From contig CAWATZ010000006.1 of the NCBI GenBank assembly GCA_963784995.1, positions 1,240,001-1,304,000 of the forward strand: 64,000 nt of DNA, written 5' to 3'. Of the stretch, positions 44,001-52,206 are shown piece after piece; positions within the stretch are counted from its first letter, which is position 1, and every line of letters begins with the position of its first letter. The notes under the pieces were generated by a model that searched no databases, had not been told where the DNA came from, and saw only the letters and a program-made list of their open reading frames with translations. Position numbers and translations under genes: made by a program. This DNA comes from CAWATZ01 sp963784995 (GTDB lineage: Bacteria > Planctomycetota > Planctomycetia > Gemmatales > Gemmataceae).

Positions 44001-45056
44001 GTGGCAACCAAAACTGTTTCCGCCCAGGCCATCCAGAAGAGCGCGTTCCTGGTGGAGCCGGGACGGGTGGAGCTGCGCACGGTGCCGCTGCCGCGGTTGC
44101 AAGCGGGGCAGGTGCTGGTCCGCATCGAGCGGGCCCTGGCGGGCGGCACGGATCGCAAAGCGTTTCTGCGCGGCCATCCGCAGATCCCGATGCCGGGGCC
44201 GTTCGGCCATCGCTATGCCGGAACGGTGGCGGGCGTTGGGTCCGGGAAAGCAGCGTTCAAAGTGGGCCAGCCGATCATGGGCGTTCACAGCGCTCCGTGT
44301 CTGGAGTGCGACCTGTGCCACAAACAGCGCTGGCACCTGTGTCCGGAGGTGATGCGCGACAAGGTACTGGGGGCGTTCGGCCAGTATCTGTGCATCCCGG
44401 CCAACGTGGCCCGGCAGGCGCTGTTCGAGCGGCCGGAGAGTTTGGACGTGGAGGAGGCCGCCCTGCTGGAGCCCTTGGCCTGCGTGGTGCATGCCCTGGA
44501 ACTGATCGATTTTCGCGGCGTGGAGCGGGTGCTGATCCTGGGCCTGGGAGCGATGGGTCTGCTGTTCGCTCAGCTGCTGCCCTTCTACACCGGGGCCGAG
44601 CGGGTTGGCGCCGGCCGGCGGACACCGCGGCTAGAGCTGGCCCGGCGTTTCGGCCTCGATCCGGTGTGCGACCTGACGGACGCCCGACTGACGGAATCGC
44701 TGCCGCCCTCGGAGCGCTTCGATTGCGTCATCGAATGCACCGGCCGGCTGGACGGCTGGCAGGAGTCGTTTGACCTGACCGCACCGGGCGGCCAGGTCCT
44801 GTTCTTCGGCGGCCTGCCCAGGGGCACTCTGTTCCCGGCCGACAGTTACCGTCTTCACTACGAGGAAGTCCGGCTGCTGGGCAGTTTCCACTTTGGGCCG
44901 CGCGACGTCTGCAAGGCTCGGGAGTTCCTGCTGTCCGGCCAGCTGGACCTGAGGCCGCTGATCAGCGGCTGTGTGCCGCTGCACCAGCTGGGACACGCTC
45001 TGGAACAGCTGCGCGACGGCAAGGGTATCCAGTACGCCATTGACCCGTGGATCTAA
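44001..45056 (+). CDS. Zinc-dependent MDR alcohol/polyol dehydrogenase
   Basis: NAD(P)-dependent medium-chain dehydrogenase of 351 residues. GTG 44001 is preceded by GGGAGGAAG; there is no similar site for upstream starts. The catalytic zinc region is GHRYAGTV (the usual GHE has Arg in place of Glu), and the structural zinc site is complete with four Cys in CLECDLCHKQRWHLC. The Rossmann fold shows VLILGLGAMGLLFAQLL. The C-terminal half (GQVLFFGGLPRG, LGHALEQLRDGKGIQYAI) resembles sorbitol or threonine dehydrogenase-like enzymes. Substrate is not predictable. Only four bases separate it from the amidase gene, so the two form an operon. Confidence 0.88.
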   Translation: MATKTVSAQAIQKSAFLVEPGRVELRTVPLPRLQAGQVLVRIERALAGGTDRKAFLRGHPQIPMPGPFGHRYAGTVAGVGSGKAAFKVGQPIMGVHSAPCLECDLCHKQRWHLCPEVMRDKVLGAFGQYLCIPANVARQALFERPESLDVEEAALLEPLACVVHALELIDFRGVERVLILGLGAMGLLFAQLLPFYTGAERVGAGRRTPRLELARRFGLDPVCDLTDARLTESLPPSERFDCVIECTGRLDGWQESFDLTAPGGQVLFFGGLPRGTLFPADSYRLHYEEVRLLGSFHFGPRDVCKAREFLLSGQLDLRPLISGCVPLHQLGHALEQLRDGKGIQYAIDPWI

Positions 45057-45060
45057 CACC

Positions 45061-46026
45061 ATGCAACGCATCGTTCGCGACCAGGCCCGCAAGTACGCCT
45101 TTGACTGGGAAGACAAACCGCTGCTGCGGGTCAAGCCCGGCGAGGTCTTCGAGATCGAAACCTGGGACGCCAGCACCGGCTACTTCCGCAGTGCCGCCGA
45201 CAAGGCGATCCCCGCCCGCCGGCCCGGCTTCGACCGCAGCCCGCCGACCGCCAACCCGCTGGGCGGCCCGGTCTTCGTGGAAGGAGCCGAGCGCGGCGAC
45301 ACCCTGGTGGTGATCCTGGAAGAGATCCTCGTCGGCGATTATTCCTGGATCGCGATCGGTCCCAGGCGCGGCCCGCTCGGTGAATCGACGCGCTGGCCGG
45401 AGCTGTCGAGCGATTACACCACCAAGATCTTCCGCCACACCACCGGTCCGTCGGGGACGATGCGTGACGGCACGCTGCATTTCAGCGACAAGGTCCGCTG
45501 GCCGATCACGCCGTTCGTCGGCACCTTTGGGGTGGCTCCTGACCGCGAGGTGACGACCAGCCTGGACGGCCAGGGCGAGTGGGGCGGCAACCTCGACATC
45601 CGCGACGCCTGTCCGGGGAACCGCCTGCTGCTGCCGATCTTGCACCCGGGAGCGCTGTTCTACCTGGGCGACGTCCACGCCAGCCAGGGAGACACGGAGT
45701 TCACCGGCACCGCCGCCGAGACCACCGCGACCGTCCGGCTGCGCCTGGAGCTGATCAAGGGCAAGCGGCCTGGGTGGCTGCGGATCGAGAAGCCGGAGTC
45801 GCTGATCGCGGTGAACGCCAGCAAGCCGCTGGAGACGGCGGTGGAGACCGCGACGTTCATGCTGATGGACTGGCTGATCGCGGAGTATGGCCTGAGCGCG
45901 ACGGATGCGTATTGCCTGGTCAGCACCTGTCCGGATTTTCGGATCAACACGTACCAGATGTGCAAGATCGGGAAGCTGAGTTACGTCGCCGGGGCGGAAC
46001 TGCCTAAGCGATATCTACTTATGTAA
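45061..46026 (+). CDS. Acetamidase/formamidase family protein
   Basis: FmdA/AmdA-type amidohydrolase of 321 residues that would release ammonia from small amides. ATG 45061 lies four bases after the dehydrogenase stop. Family features: the N-terminal strand region PGEVFEIETWDA, the conserved TANPLGGPVFVEGAERGD, and the metal/active-site block LGDVHASQGDTEFTGTAAET. Length and spacing of these blocks match the family. Combined with the dehydrogenase, it may degrade an amide-bearing metabolite, but the joint substrate is unknown. Confidence 0.9.
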   Translation: MQRIVRDQARKYAFDWEDKPLLRVKPGEVFEIETWDASTGYFRSAADKAIPARRPGFDRSPPTANPLGGPVFVEGAERGDTLVVILEEILVGDYSWIAIGPRRGPLGESTRWPELSSDYTTKIFRHTTGPSGTMRDGTLHFSDKVRWPITPFVGTFGVAPDREVTTSLDGQGEWGGNLDIRDACPGNRLLLPILHPGALFYLGDVHASQGDTEFTGTAAETTATVRLRLELIKGKRPGWLRIEKPESLIAVNASKPLETAVETATFMLMDWLIAEYGLSATDAYCLVSTCPDFRINTYQMCKIGKLSYVAGAELPKRYLLM

Positions 46027-46131
46027 TCCGCGTATCAGGTGTTCACCGCGTTTTCTGTCAAGAATCTGTCAAGAATGATTGTTATGCGGTTTTTTCTAGA
46101 TTGAAAGCATCCTTGTGCCTCTGGAACTCCC

Positions 46132-46860
46132 ATGTCTGACGAAAAAACTCCTCTCATGTCCCGCGGCATCACCGGTAGGGACGCTCTGCGGGGTGTTATC
46201 AGCATTGCGATTCTCGCCATCCTCTGCGTGTGCTATTGGTTCGCCTTGCCCGCCGTTCAATCGCCGATAATCCCTCGGGCTCCAGGTGGCAAGGACGGAC
46301 CTTGGGTTGTTCGCCCCATCTTGGCGGTTCATTTTGTCGCCGTGGCCGTACTGGCTGCTGTAACACTTCCGCTCATCACATGGCCGCTTTGGAGGATCTG
46401 GAAACGCGAGGATGTCGCATTGGGAACTCAATTTCAACCTTTTCAGGGCCAAACCGGAACGTATGCCCTGCTGGTCGTCAAGGCTTCACTGCTTCTGGCA
46501 GTTTACGCCGTGGGGCTCCTTTTCTACCTGTTCTCCTGGACGTTCATCGGGCCGAGCGGGATTGAAGAGTGCCTGCCGTGGACTACGCTGCATTTTTCGT
46601 TCCAGGATATTTCGTCGCTTGAAACTATTCCCAGTGGCGAGCGGGATGAGTCCATCAGCAAAGATGGGCCTCGGTACACCGTCAAGTTTAAGGGCGGTCG
46701 TTCCATCGAGATGAGCGAAGAGAACGAAGGAACCACGCTGGATGAGTTGACTGCGATGGCCACCTTCATTGCCGAGCGGTCAGGCCGCTCGTGGGTGCGA
46801 TGGAGCGACGGCGTCCCCGTTGAACCGAACAACAAGGCGCTCCGCCGGCCACGCGAATAA
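46132..46860 (+). CDS. Membrane protein of unknown function
   Basis: A 242-residue protein with three clear membrane helices (VISIAILAILCVCYWFAL, ILAVHFVAVAVLAAVTLPLI and LVVKASLLLAVYAVGLLFYL) followed by a soluble C-terminal domain of about 100 residues with alternating strands (ERDESISKDGPRYTVKFKG, RSIEMSEENEGTTLDEL). I recognise no family. GC content is visibly lower than in the upstream operon, marking the left border of the accessory patch. Confidence 0.65.
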   Translation: MSDEKTPLMSRGITGRDALRGVISIAILAILCVCYWFALPAVQSPIIPRAPGGKDGPWVVRPILAVHFVAVAVLAAVTLPLITWPLWRIWKREDVALGTQFQPFQGQTGTYALLVVKASLLLAVYAVGLLFYLFSWTFIGPSGIEECLPWTTLHFSFQDISSLETIPSGERDESISKDGPRYTVKFKGGRSIEMSEENEGTTLDELTAMATFIAERSGRSWVRWSDGVPVEPNNKALRRPRE

Positions 46861-46932
46861 GTCCTCGGAAGCCCCACACGGTATTCCGCACGCTATTCGT
46901 GGAATAGGGGGAAACGGCCGCCGCCGGTCTGG

Positions 46933-47292
46933 GTGATCGAGTGGACCGCCGACGGCACCGACTATCGCGGCCTGGGTCCGTCCGCCGAGCCGACCTACGA
47001 GGAGGGCTGGCTGATCTTGCAGAAGGTGCTGTCGGAGGCGGAGAAGCCGTTGAGCCGGTGGGACATCCTGCGAGCCTGGGCGGACTCGGCGTTGGCACCG
47101 GCCAGGCATACCTTGTGGAAGTGGCTGGACCGCACCGTGCGGGAGGGGTTCGTGCTGCTCGACGGCCGCGGCACGCGCCGGGAGCCGTACACCTATTCGC
47201 TGCCGGGTATGATCATGAAATGGCAGGAGAAGTTCATGGCGGACTTCACCCGGAGGATCGAGAGGGACGCGGAGCGGCTGGGGCCACCGTGA
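46933..47292 (+). pseudogene. C-terminal remnant of a larger protein (ATPase/primase-like tail)
   Basis: An open frame of 119 codons from GTG 46933. The frame runs open upstream (KRPPPVW preceding IEWTADGTDYRG) with no start and no ribosome-binding site, so this looks like the tail of a truncated gene. The visible part is a winged-helix-like segment (LSRWDILRAWADSALAPAR, LWKWLDRTVREGFVLLDG) ending with a helix (KWQEKFMADFTRRIERD). I associate such tails with large planctomycete ATPases or primases, but this is only an impression. Confidence 0.5.
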
Positions 47293-47409
47293 GGACGTCT
47301 GGTATCCGAGGTGCGACGCTTGCCGGAAGTCTGCGCTCATTGCTTGCCTGAACGGGTCAATCGTGCCGTCGAAACGGAGATCGGCATTGGCATGGTTTGC
47401 TGAACAAAG

Positions 47410-47868
47410 TTAGTACCCGCTCGGGAGCAGACTGGAGCGTTTGGAACGGAACCAGTTTAGCACGTCCGTGCGGAGTTGCCGGGCCACGTCCAGCAAGTCG
47501 TCAGCATCCTGTTTCTGGACCACCCCAGCGTGAGTATAAAGACTGGTGTGCCGCAGCATGGAACTTTTGGAGAGGTGGATCAAAGTTCCCTTGTGGGCGG
47601 CGCCAAGCGTAAATTCCAACGAATTGATCCAAAGAGCATGATGCCCTGGCGCCCGCTTCGCCACTTCAAATCCACTGGCGTGGAGGGCGAGCTTGCAAAG
47701 CTGGAGAGCAGCGTCGTAGGCATGCGTAAACCGACCATCATCGCTCAGGCCAGCGACACTCGCGTCGGCGATCTCGCGGTCCACGACACCCAGCAAGTTT
47801 TTGACCTCGGCCACGGTCGCTTGATGGTTAGTCAGGTGACCGATCTGCAACCAGTTCTGTAAGCTCAT
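47410..47868 (-). CDS. HEPN-domain protein, predicted toxin partner of the NACHT-nucleotidyltransferase
   Basis: A 152-residue all-helical protein. The N-terminal half (EVKNLLGVVDREIADASV, AYDAALQLCKLALHASG) fits HEPN helices 1-2 and AKRAPGHHALWINSLEFTLG the middle; it has the HEPN ribonuclease motif as R106-x6-H113 in LRHTSLYTHAG. In known HEPN/MNT pairs, the nucleotidyltransferase neutralises HEPN by adding AMP near this motif (RX4HXY); here a Tyr (Y111) lies just before the His. The start at 47868 overlaps the NACHT gene, which ends at 47828, by 41 bases, so coupled expression is expected. It may be a ribonuclease toxin held in check by the nucleotidyltransferase tail of its neighbour; this is inference from domains and order. 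Confidence 0.75.
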   Translation of the reverse strand: MSLQNWLQIGHLTNHQATVAEVKNLLGVVDREIADASVAGLSDDGRFTHAYDAALQLCKLALHASGFEVAKRAPGHHALWINSLEFTLGAAHKGTLIHLSKSSMLRHTSLYTHAGVVQKQDADDLLDVARQLRTDVLNWFRSKRSSLLPSGY

Positions 47869-50800
47869 CGCGGCTGCCCTTCAAGAAAATCTTTTCCTTG
47901 CGGACGACGTCAAGCAAGAACGGGTTCCCTTCGCGGTATTGGCAGCGGAATTTCTCCGGTGAGAACAGCACAGGGTTGACCGTTCGGCCGAGGGTTTGCT
48001 CTGCCTTATGCAGTGCGACTGCCAAATCTTTCAGGCGAACGTCGCCGACGATCATGAGATCGACATCGCTTTCCCGGATCTGGTCAAGACGCGGGATTGA
48101 CCCGAAGACGAAGGCAATTGTGATGCAATCCTCAAAAGGAGTCAAGGCATCACCGAGCAATTGCTCCAGGTGTCGGCCACCCTGAATCTCCTTCATCGCA
48201 ACGATCATGAGCAGATCGCCAAAAAGATGAGGGCACGGGTCAACAACGGCCATGAGCATCGTTTCGATTCGTTCGACGAACGGCTGCGGCCATTCCTTCC
48301 GTCCCTCAGCGATTGCATCAGCCAGCACGTGAAGCGCGACTTTTTGAACATTCGCGTTATTGTCATCAAGGCATTTTTCGACTACCTGGTGGATGGCTGG
48401 CATGTCGTCACTTTCGAGAAGCGATGCGATGGCCCAAATCGCGGCGCACCGAACCCGTGTCGGCTCGGTCGTAGAGGCAATGGTAGTCCGAAACCGTTCA
48501 AGGAGTGCTTGCTGCTCAGGAGAAGGGAAATCGACACGGGAAAGACCTTTCGCGGCCCCAGCCCGGACAGGTACTGATCCTGCTGTGAACAGTTGTTCCA
48601 GGCGTGCTCGCACGTCGGTTCTGCTTGGAGCGATGCTCCGGAGGACCACCGCGCATCGTTCGCGGACCTCATCGGACCTGTCCTTGTCAAGACGATCCAG
48701 GAGCAGATCCGCGATTGTCGAATGGGCGGCTACTGCTTCCTCAAGCGCTACCGCGCATGAGGCGCGAATAGCCGGTAATCGATCTCGGACCAGAAGTTCC
48801 TTGAGGACATGTTGAGCCATGTCATTCGAGTCCGACTCCTCGCCGAGAAACGAGATCAGCGCAATTCGGCGCTTGACGTCCGTTTTGGAATCGCGGACCA
48901 ACTTCAAAACTTCGGCATACCATGCATCGGGGTTCTCGATTCGCTTCTGCCAGGCAGGCCATATAAGTTCCACCTGACGGCCACCGAGTCGCTTTCGGCA
49001 TACCGTTCCTGGGGCAGCCTCCCTGGGACCTTCCGGGGGATCGTGTGATGCCAAATACACAGCGACGTAGTCATTCACTGGAAGTTCCCTCTTCGCTGTT
49101 TCCTCAATTTCCCTGAGCATTCGCTGCGCTTCGGCTTCGTGCCTGGTGCCCATGAGCTGCTTGAGGAGACTGATGAGGATGATGGCAACCTCAAGCCACC
49201 TGGATCTGCCAATCGTTTCCCCGTCCGAGAAAAGCTGGTCGAGCAGGGTGCGGTCCGCAACGGCCGCCCCGTCCACCAGACACCGCAACGCGAGGCGCTG
49301 ACTCCGACGAAGGAACCTGCCGGCAGGATCCGGGTCATCCAAGATGACTCGTAGAAGAGTTGTTGCCCGCAACGCAGAAAGCGAAGCGGCCACGTGGACC
49401 ACTACTTCCTCCCATTGCGGATGAAAGAGATAGGGACGCAGCAGGGCAACGATGTCACCACCGCCCTCGGCTTCCAGCATCAGGCCCCGAGCTGCGAAAT
49501 ACTCCTGGAAGGTCCGATGAGAAAACCCGAACATGCCGTCTCCGCGCTCGACAAGTAACCCGGTCCGCTCGCAGAGATAACGAATCACCCGTTCGCTTTG
49601 TTCCTTGACGAAATCCCCAGTCAGGGCCATTTGTTCACGCAAGAACTGCTGCACGCAGTCATTCACCCACCACCGTGGTCGAAGAACGCGGCCTTTTCTT
49701 TGCATTCCCAGTGCCAAACGTTCCAGCAGCCAACCAAACTCCCGTGCTTCAAAAACGATCCCGTGCAGCGGATCACCCGGCCGAGCTCCACGTTTGCTTG
49801 CCTCCCAAGCTTCCAGCATGACCTCAACGATCTTCGCGTACAAATCAACGCGGCGCCGCGGCAGTGTCGCGTTCGCGTAATGGAGCGCTGCCAGGATCGT
49901 CAGCATCAAGGGATTCGAAGCAATGGCGCGAAGCGGACGGTGGTTCAGAATCGTTGCCGTCAGCTCCTCGGCTTGTTGATCGTGCTGCTTACTCGGCCGC
50001 TTGGCAACCAGGGGCCTGGCTTTGTACCAGCGCCGCGCGAACCCTCGAATGTCTTCGTCGTGCCAACGTGCGACCTGGAACGTGGCGAAGCCTAATTTCC
50101 GCCAGGGGCCTGTGTCCAACCCTACAATTCGACTGGTCAGCACGATTTGGTTTTGACCGAAGTCCTCGACAAAGGTACGCAGCACAGTAGCGAGGCGCCT
50201 GTCGGCTCCGACCTCATCGAGTCCGTCAAGTAGCACCAGACAGCCGCCGCGCTGCAATTCGAGCTCAAGGTACTGCTCGACTTGAGCCCAGTAATCAGGG
50301 GATCCATCGGGCAGTGTGCGAGTTACCACGAACCGAACGAGGGTCATTTCGTTGTTACACTCGCGCGCCTTGGCAAAGTCAGCCAGGCGCACCATCAGTG
50401 GTATCCGCGGTTGCTTCGTGTAGTGGCTTTCCTCGTCTAACCCTTTAGCGGAGGCTCGGGCGGCATGACGCAACGCTGTGGTCTTGCCGCTCCCCGGTTC
50501 ACCGCGAATCAAGATCCGGCGGTGAAGGGCAAGGCAGTGAACGACCATGAGTTCGTCCGGTTCCTTGCTCGGTCCGTCTTCAGCTTCGCTCGTCTGAGTC
50601 CGGCAGTCGGTTTCATGGTTCCGTTCTGGTACGGGGACCACGCGAATCGGGACGTAGGTGTCATCGATTGATCTTGGCTCGGTGGTAGGCAACCCCAAAC
50701 CACGCAAGGTCAGGTCAGCGTTTTCGTCAGCGACAGCCTGCTTGTATCCCAGGAGAGGGTCAGGTGAAAGAAGACTTTCGTCCGGCAATCGAAGGGCTTG

Positions 50801-50962
50801 AGCCAAGCCCTTCACGGTTCTGTCCCGAACTTCGACAACGCCATTCCCTCGGAGCATCGCCTGGAGAGCCTGACGCGTAATCCCGGCCTGGGCAGCCAGT
50901 TTGGTATTCGTCAGTCCGTGAGACTTGACAAGGGCACGGAGCTTGCTGGCATCGATTTTCAT
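47828..50962 (-). CDS. XRE-NACHT NTPase-HEAT-nucleotidyltransferase fusion, predicted immune sensor
   Basis: About 1,044 residues. I chose ATG 50962 (GAGGGGGAC upstream); an ATG at 51040 has poor spacing. Domains: a XRE-like helix-turn-helix (about 1-65, LAAQAGITRQALQAML); a linker; NACHT with Walker A GEPGSGKT (154-161), Walker B VLLDGLDEV (about 243-251) and IVLTSR (273-278); NACHT-associated helices with FSHRTFQEYFAA; alpha-helical HEAT-like repeats (about 700-900); and a minimal nucleotidyltransferase at 951-1044 with FVFGS and then DVDLMIVGD, an exact GS-x10-DxD motif. STAND NTPases commonly oligomerise on sensing a trigger and drive an effector. Here the tail resembles MntA antitoxin and the partner HEPN gene follows. 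Confidence 0.85.
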   Translation of the reverse strand: MKIDASKLRALVKSHGLTNTKLAAQAGITRQALQAMLRGNGVVEVRDRTVKGLAQALRLPDESLLSPDPLLGYKQAVADENADLTLRGLGLPTTEPRSIDDTYVPIRVVPVPERNHETDCRTQTSEAEDGPSKEPDELMVVHCLALHRRILIRGEPGSGKTTALRHAARASAKGLDEESHYTKQPRIPLMVRLADFAKARECNNEMTLVRFVVTRTLPDGSPDYWAQVEQYLELELQRGGCLVLLDGLDEVGADRRLATVLRTFVEDFGQNQIVLTSRIVGLDTGPWRKLGFATFQVARWHDEDIRGFARRWYKARPLVAKRPSKQHDQQAEELTATILNHRPLRAIASNPLMLTILAALHYANATLPRRRVDLYAKIVEVMLEAWEASKRGARPGDPLHGIVFEAREFGWLLERLALGMQRKGRVLRPRWWVNDCVQQFLREQMALTGDFVKEQSERVIRYLCERTGLLVERGDGMFGFSHRTFQEYFAARGLMLEAEGGGDIVALLRPYLFHPQWEEVVVHVAASLSALRATTLLRVILDDPDPAGRFLRRSQRLALRCLVDGAAVADRTLLDQLFSDGETIGRSRWLEVAIILISLLKQLMGTRHEAEAQRMLREIEETAKRELPVNDYVAVYLASHDPPEGPREAAPGTVCRKRLGGRQVELIWPAWQKRIENPDAWYAEVLKLVRDSKTDVKRRIALISFLGEESDSNDMAQHVLKELLVRDRLPAIRASCAVALEEAVAAHSTIADLLLDRLDKDRSDEVRERCAVVLRSIAPSRTDVRARLEQLFTAGSVPVRAGAAKGLSRVDFPSPEQQALLERFRTTIASTTEPTRVRCAAIWAIASLLESDDMPAIHQVVEKCLDDNNANVQKVALHVLADAIAEGRKEWPQPFVERIETMLMAVVDPCPHLFGDLLMIVAMKEIQGGRHLEQLLGDALTPFEDCITIAFVFGSIPRLDQIRESDVDLMIVGDVRLKDLAVALHKAEQTLGRTVNPVLFSPEKFRCQYREGNPFLLDVVRKEKIFLKGSRDELTELVADRSPD

Positions 50963-51074
50963 TATCCGTCCCCCTCTCGTAAGCGCGGGACGACCGAGTT
51001 GCCGCCTCTGCGAGCAACCCGGTCGAAAGGACTTTGTCATGCGCTTCCTGGCTGCAATCCGGTTTCCTCTGTGG

Positions 51075-51719
51075 TCAGGATAGCAAATCGCTCAACATCT
51101 TCCCGACCCTGCCGATGGCATCCGCCGCGTTACCGAGCACTGGCAGGGCCTTGAGTCCCTCCCACGCCGCACGGATGACGGACGGATTCGGGTTCTTTTT
51201 CGCAGCCTGGGCCCGAATCGCCGAAATGTCACCAGCAGCATCCAGTTTTTGCTCGTCGGTGAGTTGCCGGCTGTCCGCAATGGCCTGATCCAGTTCATCG
51301 AGGACACTGGACAGTTCGGTGAATTTCGCGTTTACGACGTTTCCGTCGCCCACGACAGTTACGCCCTGGACGTTGGTAATGTTGACCTGACTTGCAGCCT
51401 GCGGTTTCTTGAACATGCTGGCAGCCTCCAAGTGATTGATGCCCACTTCCGAGATCTTGTACTTGGTCTGTTCGCGGTCCAGGACCATACCCTTGCCAGT
51501 CACAAATGACCGCGACTTGACTTCTTGCTTTACCCAGCCAACCTGGATCAAGTAATCCAGGTTCGACGCGACTTCCGACTGCTTCATCCCGTATCGCTTC
51601 TTCATCTCCCGGCGGAGTTCCAGGATACCAATCGGGATCGCGGTAATTCCCTTCGCTGCCTGGTGTCGGTCGTACAGGAACCGGAGGATTTTGTCTCGGC
51701 GGTTGTCGTTCAGGTTCAT
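51075..51719 (-). CDS. Winged-helix protein with GDGN linker, first gene of the NACHT/HEPN unit
   Basis: A 214-residue protein from ATG 51719 (MNLNDNRRDKILRFLYD). The first 95 residues form a winged helix (ITAIPIGILELRREMKKRYG, EVASNLDYLIQVGWVKQEV). A strand repeat segment follows (QVNITNVQGVTVVGDGNVVN), then a helical C-terminal domain (VLDELDQAIADSRQLTDEQ, IRAAWEGLKALPVLGNAADA). The GDGNVVN-type segment occurs in small accessory proteins of predicted defence or signalling loci. It is the first gene of the minus-strand unit, 112 bases upstream of the NACHT gene. It could be a regulator of the unit or a ligand-sensing or adaptor component; no catalytic residues are visible. Confidence 0.65.
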   Translation of the reverse strand: MNLNDNRRDKILRFLYDRHQAAKGITAIPIGILELRREMKKRYGMKQSEVASNLDYLIQVGWVKQEVKSRSFVTGKGMVLDREQTKYKISEVGINHLEAASMFKKPQAASQVNITNVQGVTVVGDGNVVNAKFTELSSVLDELDQAIADSRQLTDEQKLDAAGDISAIRAQAAKKNPNPSVIRAAWEGLKALPVLGNAADAIGRVGKMLSDLLS

Positions 51720-51765
51720 GCTTGAACTCGCTTGGTGATTGGAACATTGCCCCTGCACCGCAGAC

Positions 51766-51795
51766 AGTCTACTCTCTTGATGTAAAGTGAGTCAA
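51766..51795 (-). promoter_or_regulatory. Candidate promoter of the winged-helix/NACHT/HEPN unit
   Basis: On the minus strand TTGACT (51790-51795), an 18-base spacer and TAGACT (51766-51771) lie 47 bases before the start at 51719. The surrounding 60 bases are the most AT-rich in the window. An inverted repeat (TGATGTAAAGT at 51778-51788; ACTTTACACATCA at 51823-51835) covers the spacer and upstream side, so it may be an operator for the winged-helix or XRE domain. Confidence 0.5.
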
Positions 51796-51835
51796 TAGAA
51801 AATTCACACATAAAACATTACAACTTTACACATCA

Positions 51836-52206
51836 GTGCTTGGGCTGTATCTGGAGCCTGGCGTTCCCCGGTTGAAACGTGGCACGGAGACACCCGGCTA
51901 GTCGATGGCAAGTCCTGACCTGTTGGGGAATGGACTTCGCGAGGAGAAGGATTGGCCGGAGGTCGGTGGGAAAGCCATTCTCCGAGCGGGCCCGGCTATA
52001 GCGGCGCTCAACCTCGGCAAGGCCAAACGCTGCCCCTTTGCGCCAGCTCCCTTCTTGCCAGGGAACGTTGCCGAGGCGACCCGCCACGGCTACGACAGCA
52101 GTGAGTTCAAACGTGGCCACCCCTGTCCGGCCCAAACGTGTCCGACGCCCGAATGTTCTCTCGCCGATGCTCCGTTCGTTTCTCCACCATTTCGCGGAGG
52201 CCATCC
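51836..52206. other. Intergenic region without a supported gene
   Basis: Some open frames exist here, but none has a ribosome-binding site or domain-like composition. The right end holds CGCGGAGG, the ribosome-binding site of the following ATPase gene. Confidence 0.4.
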
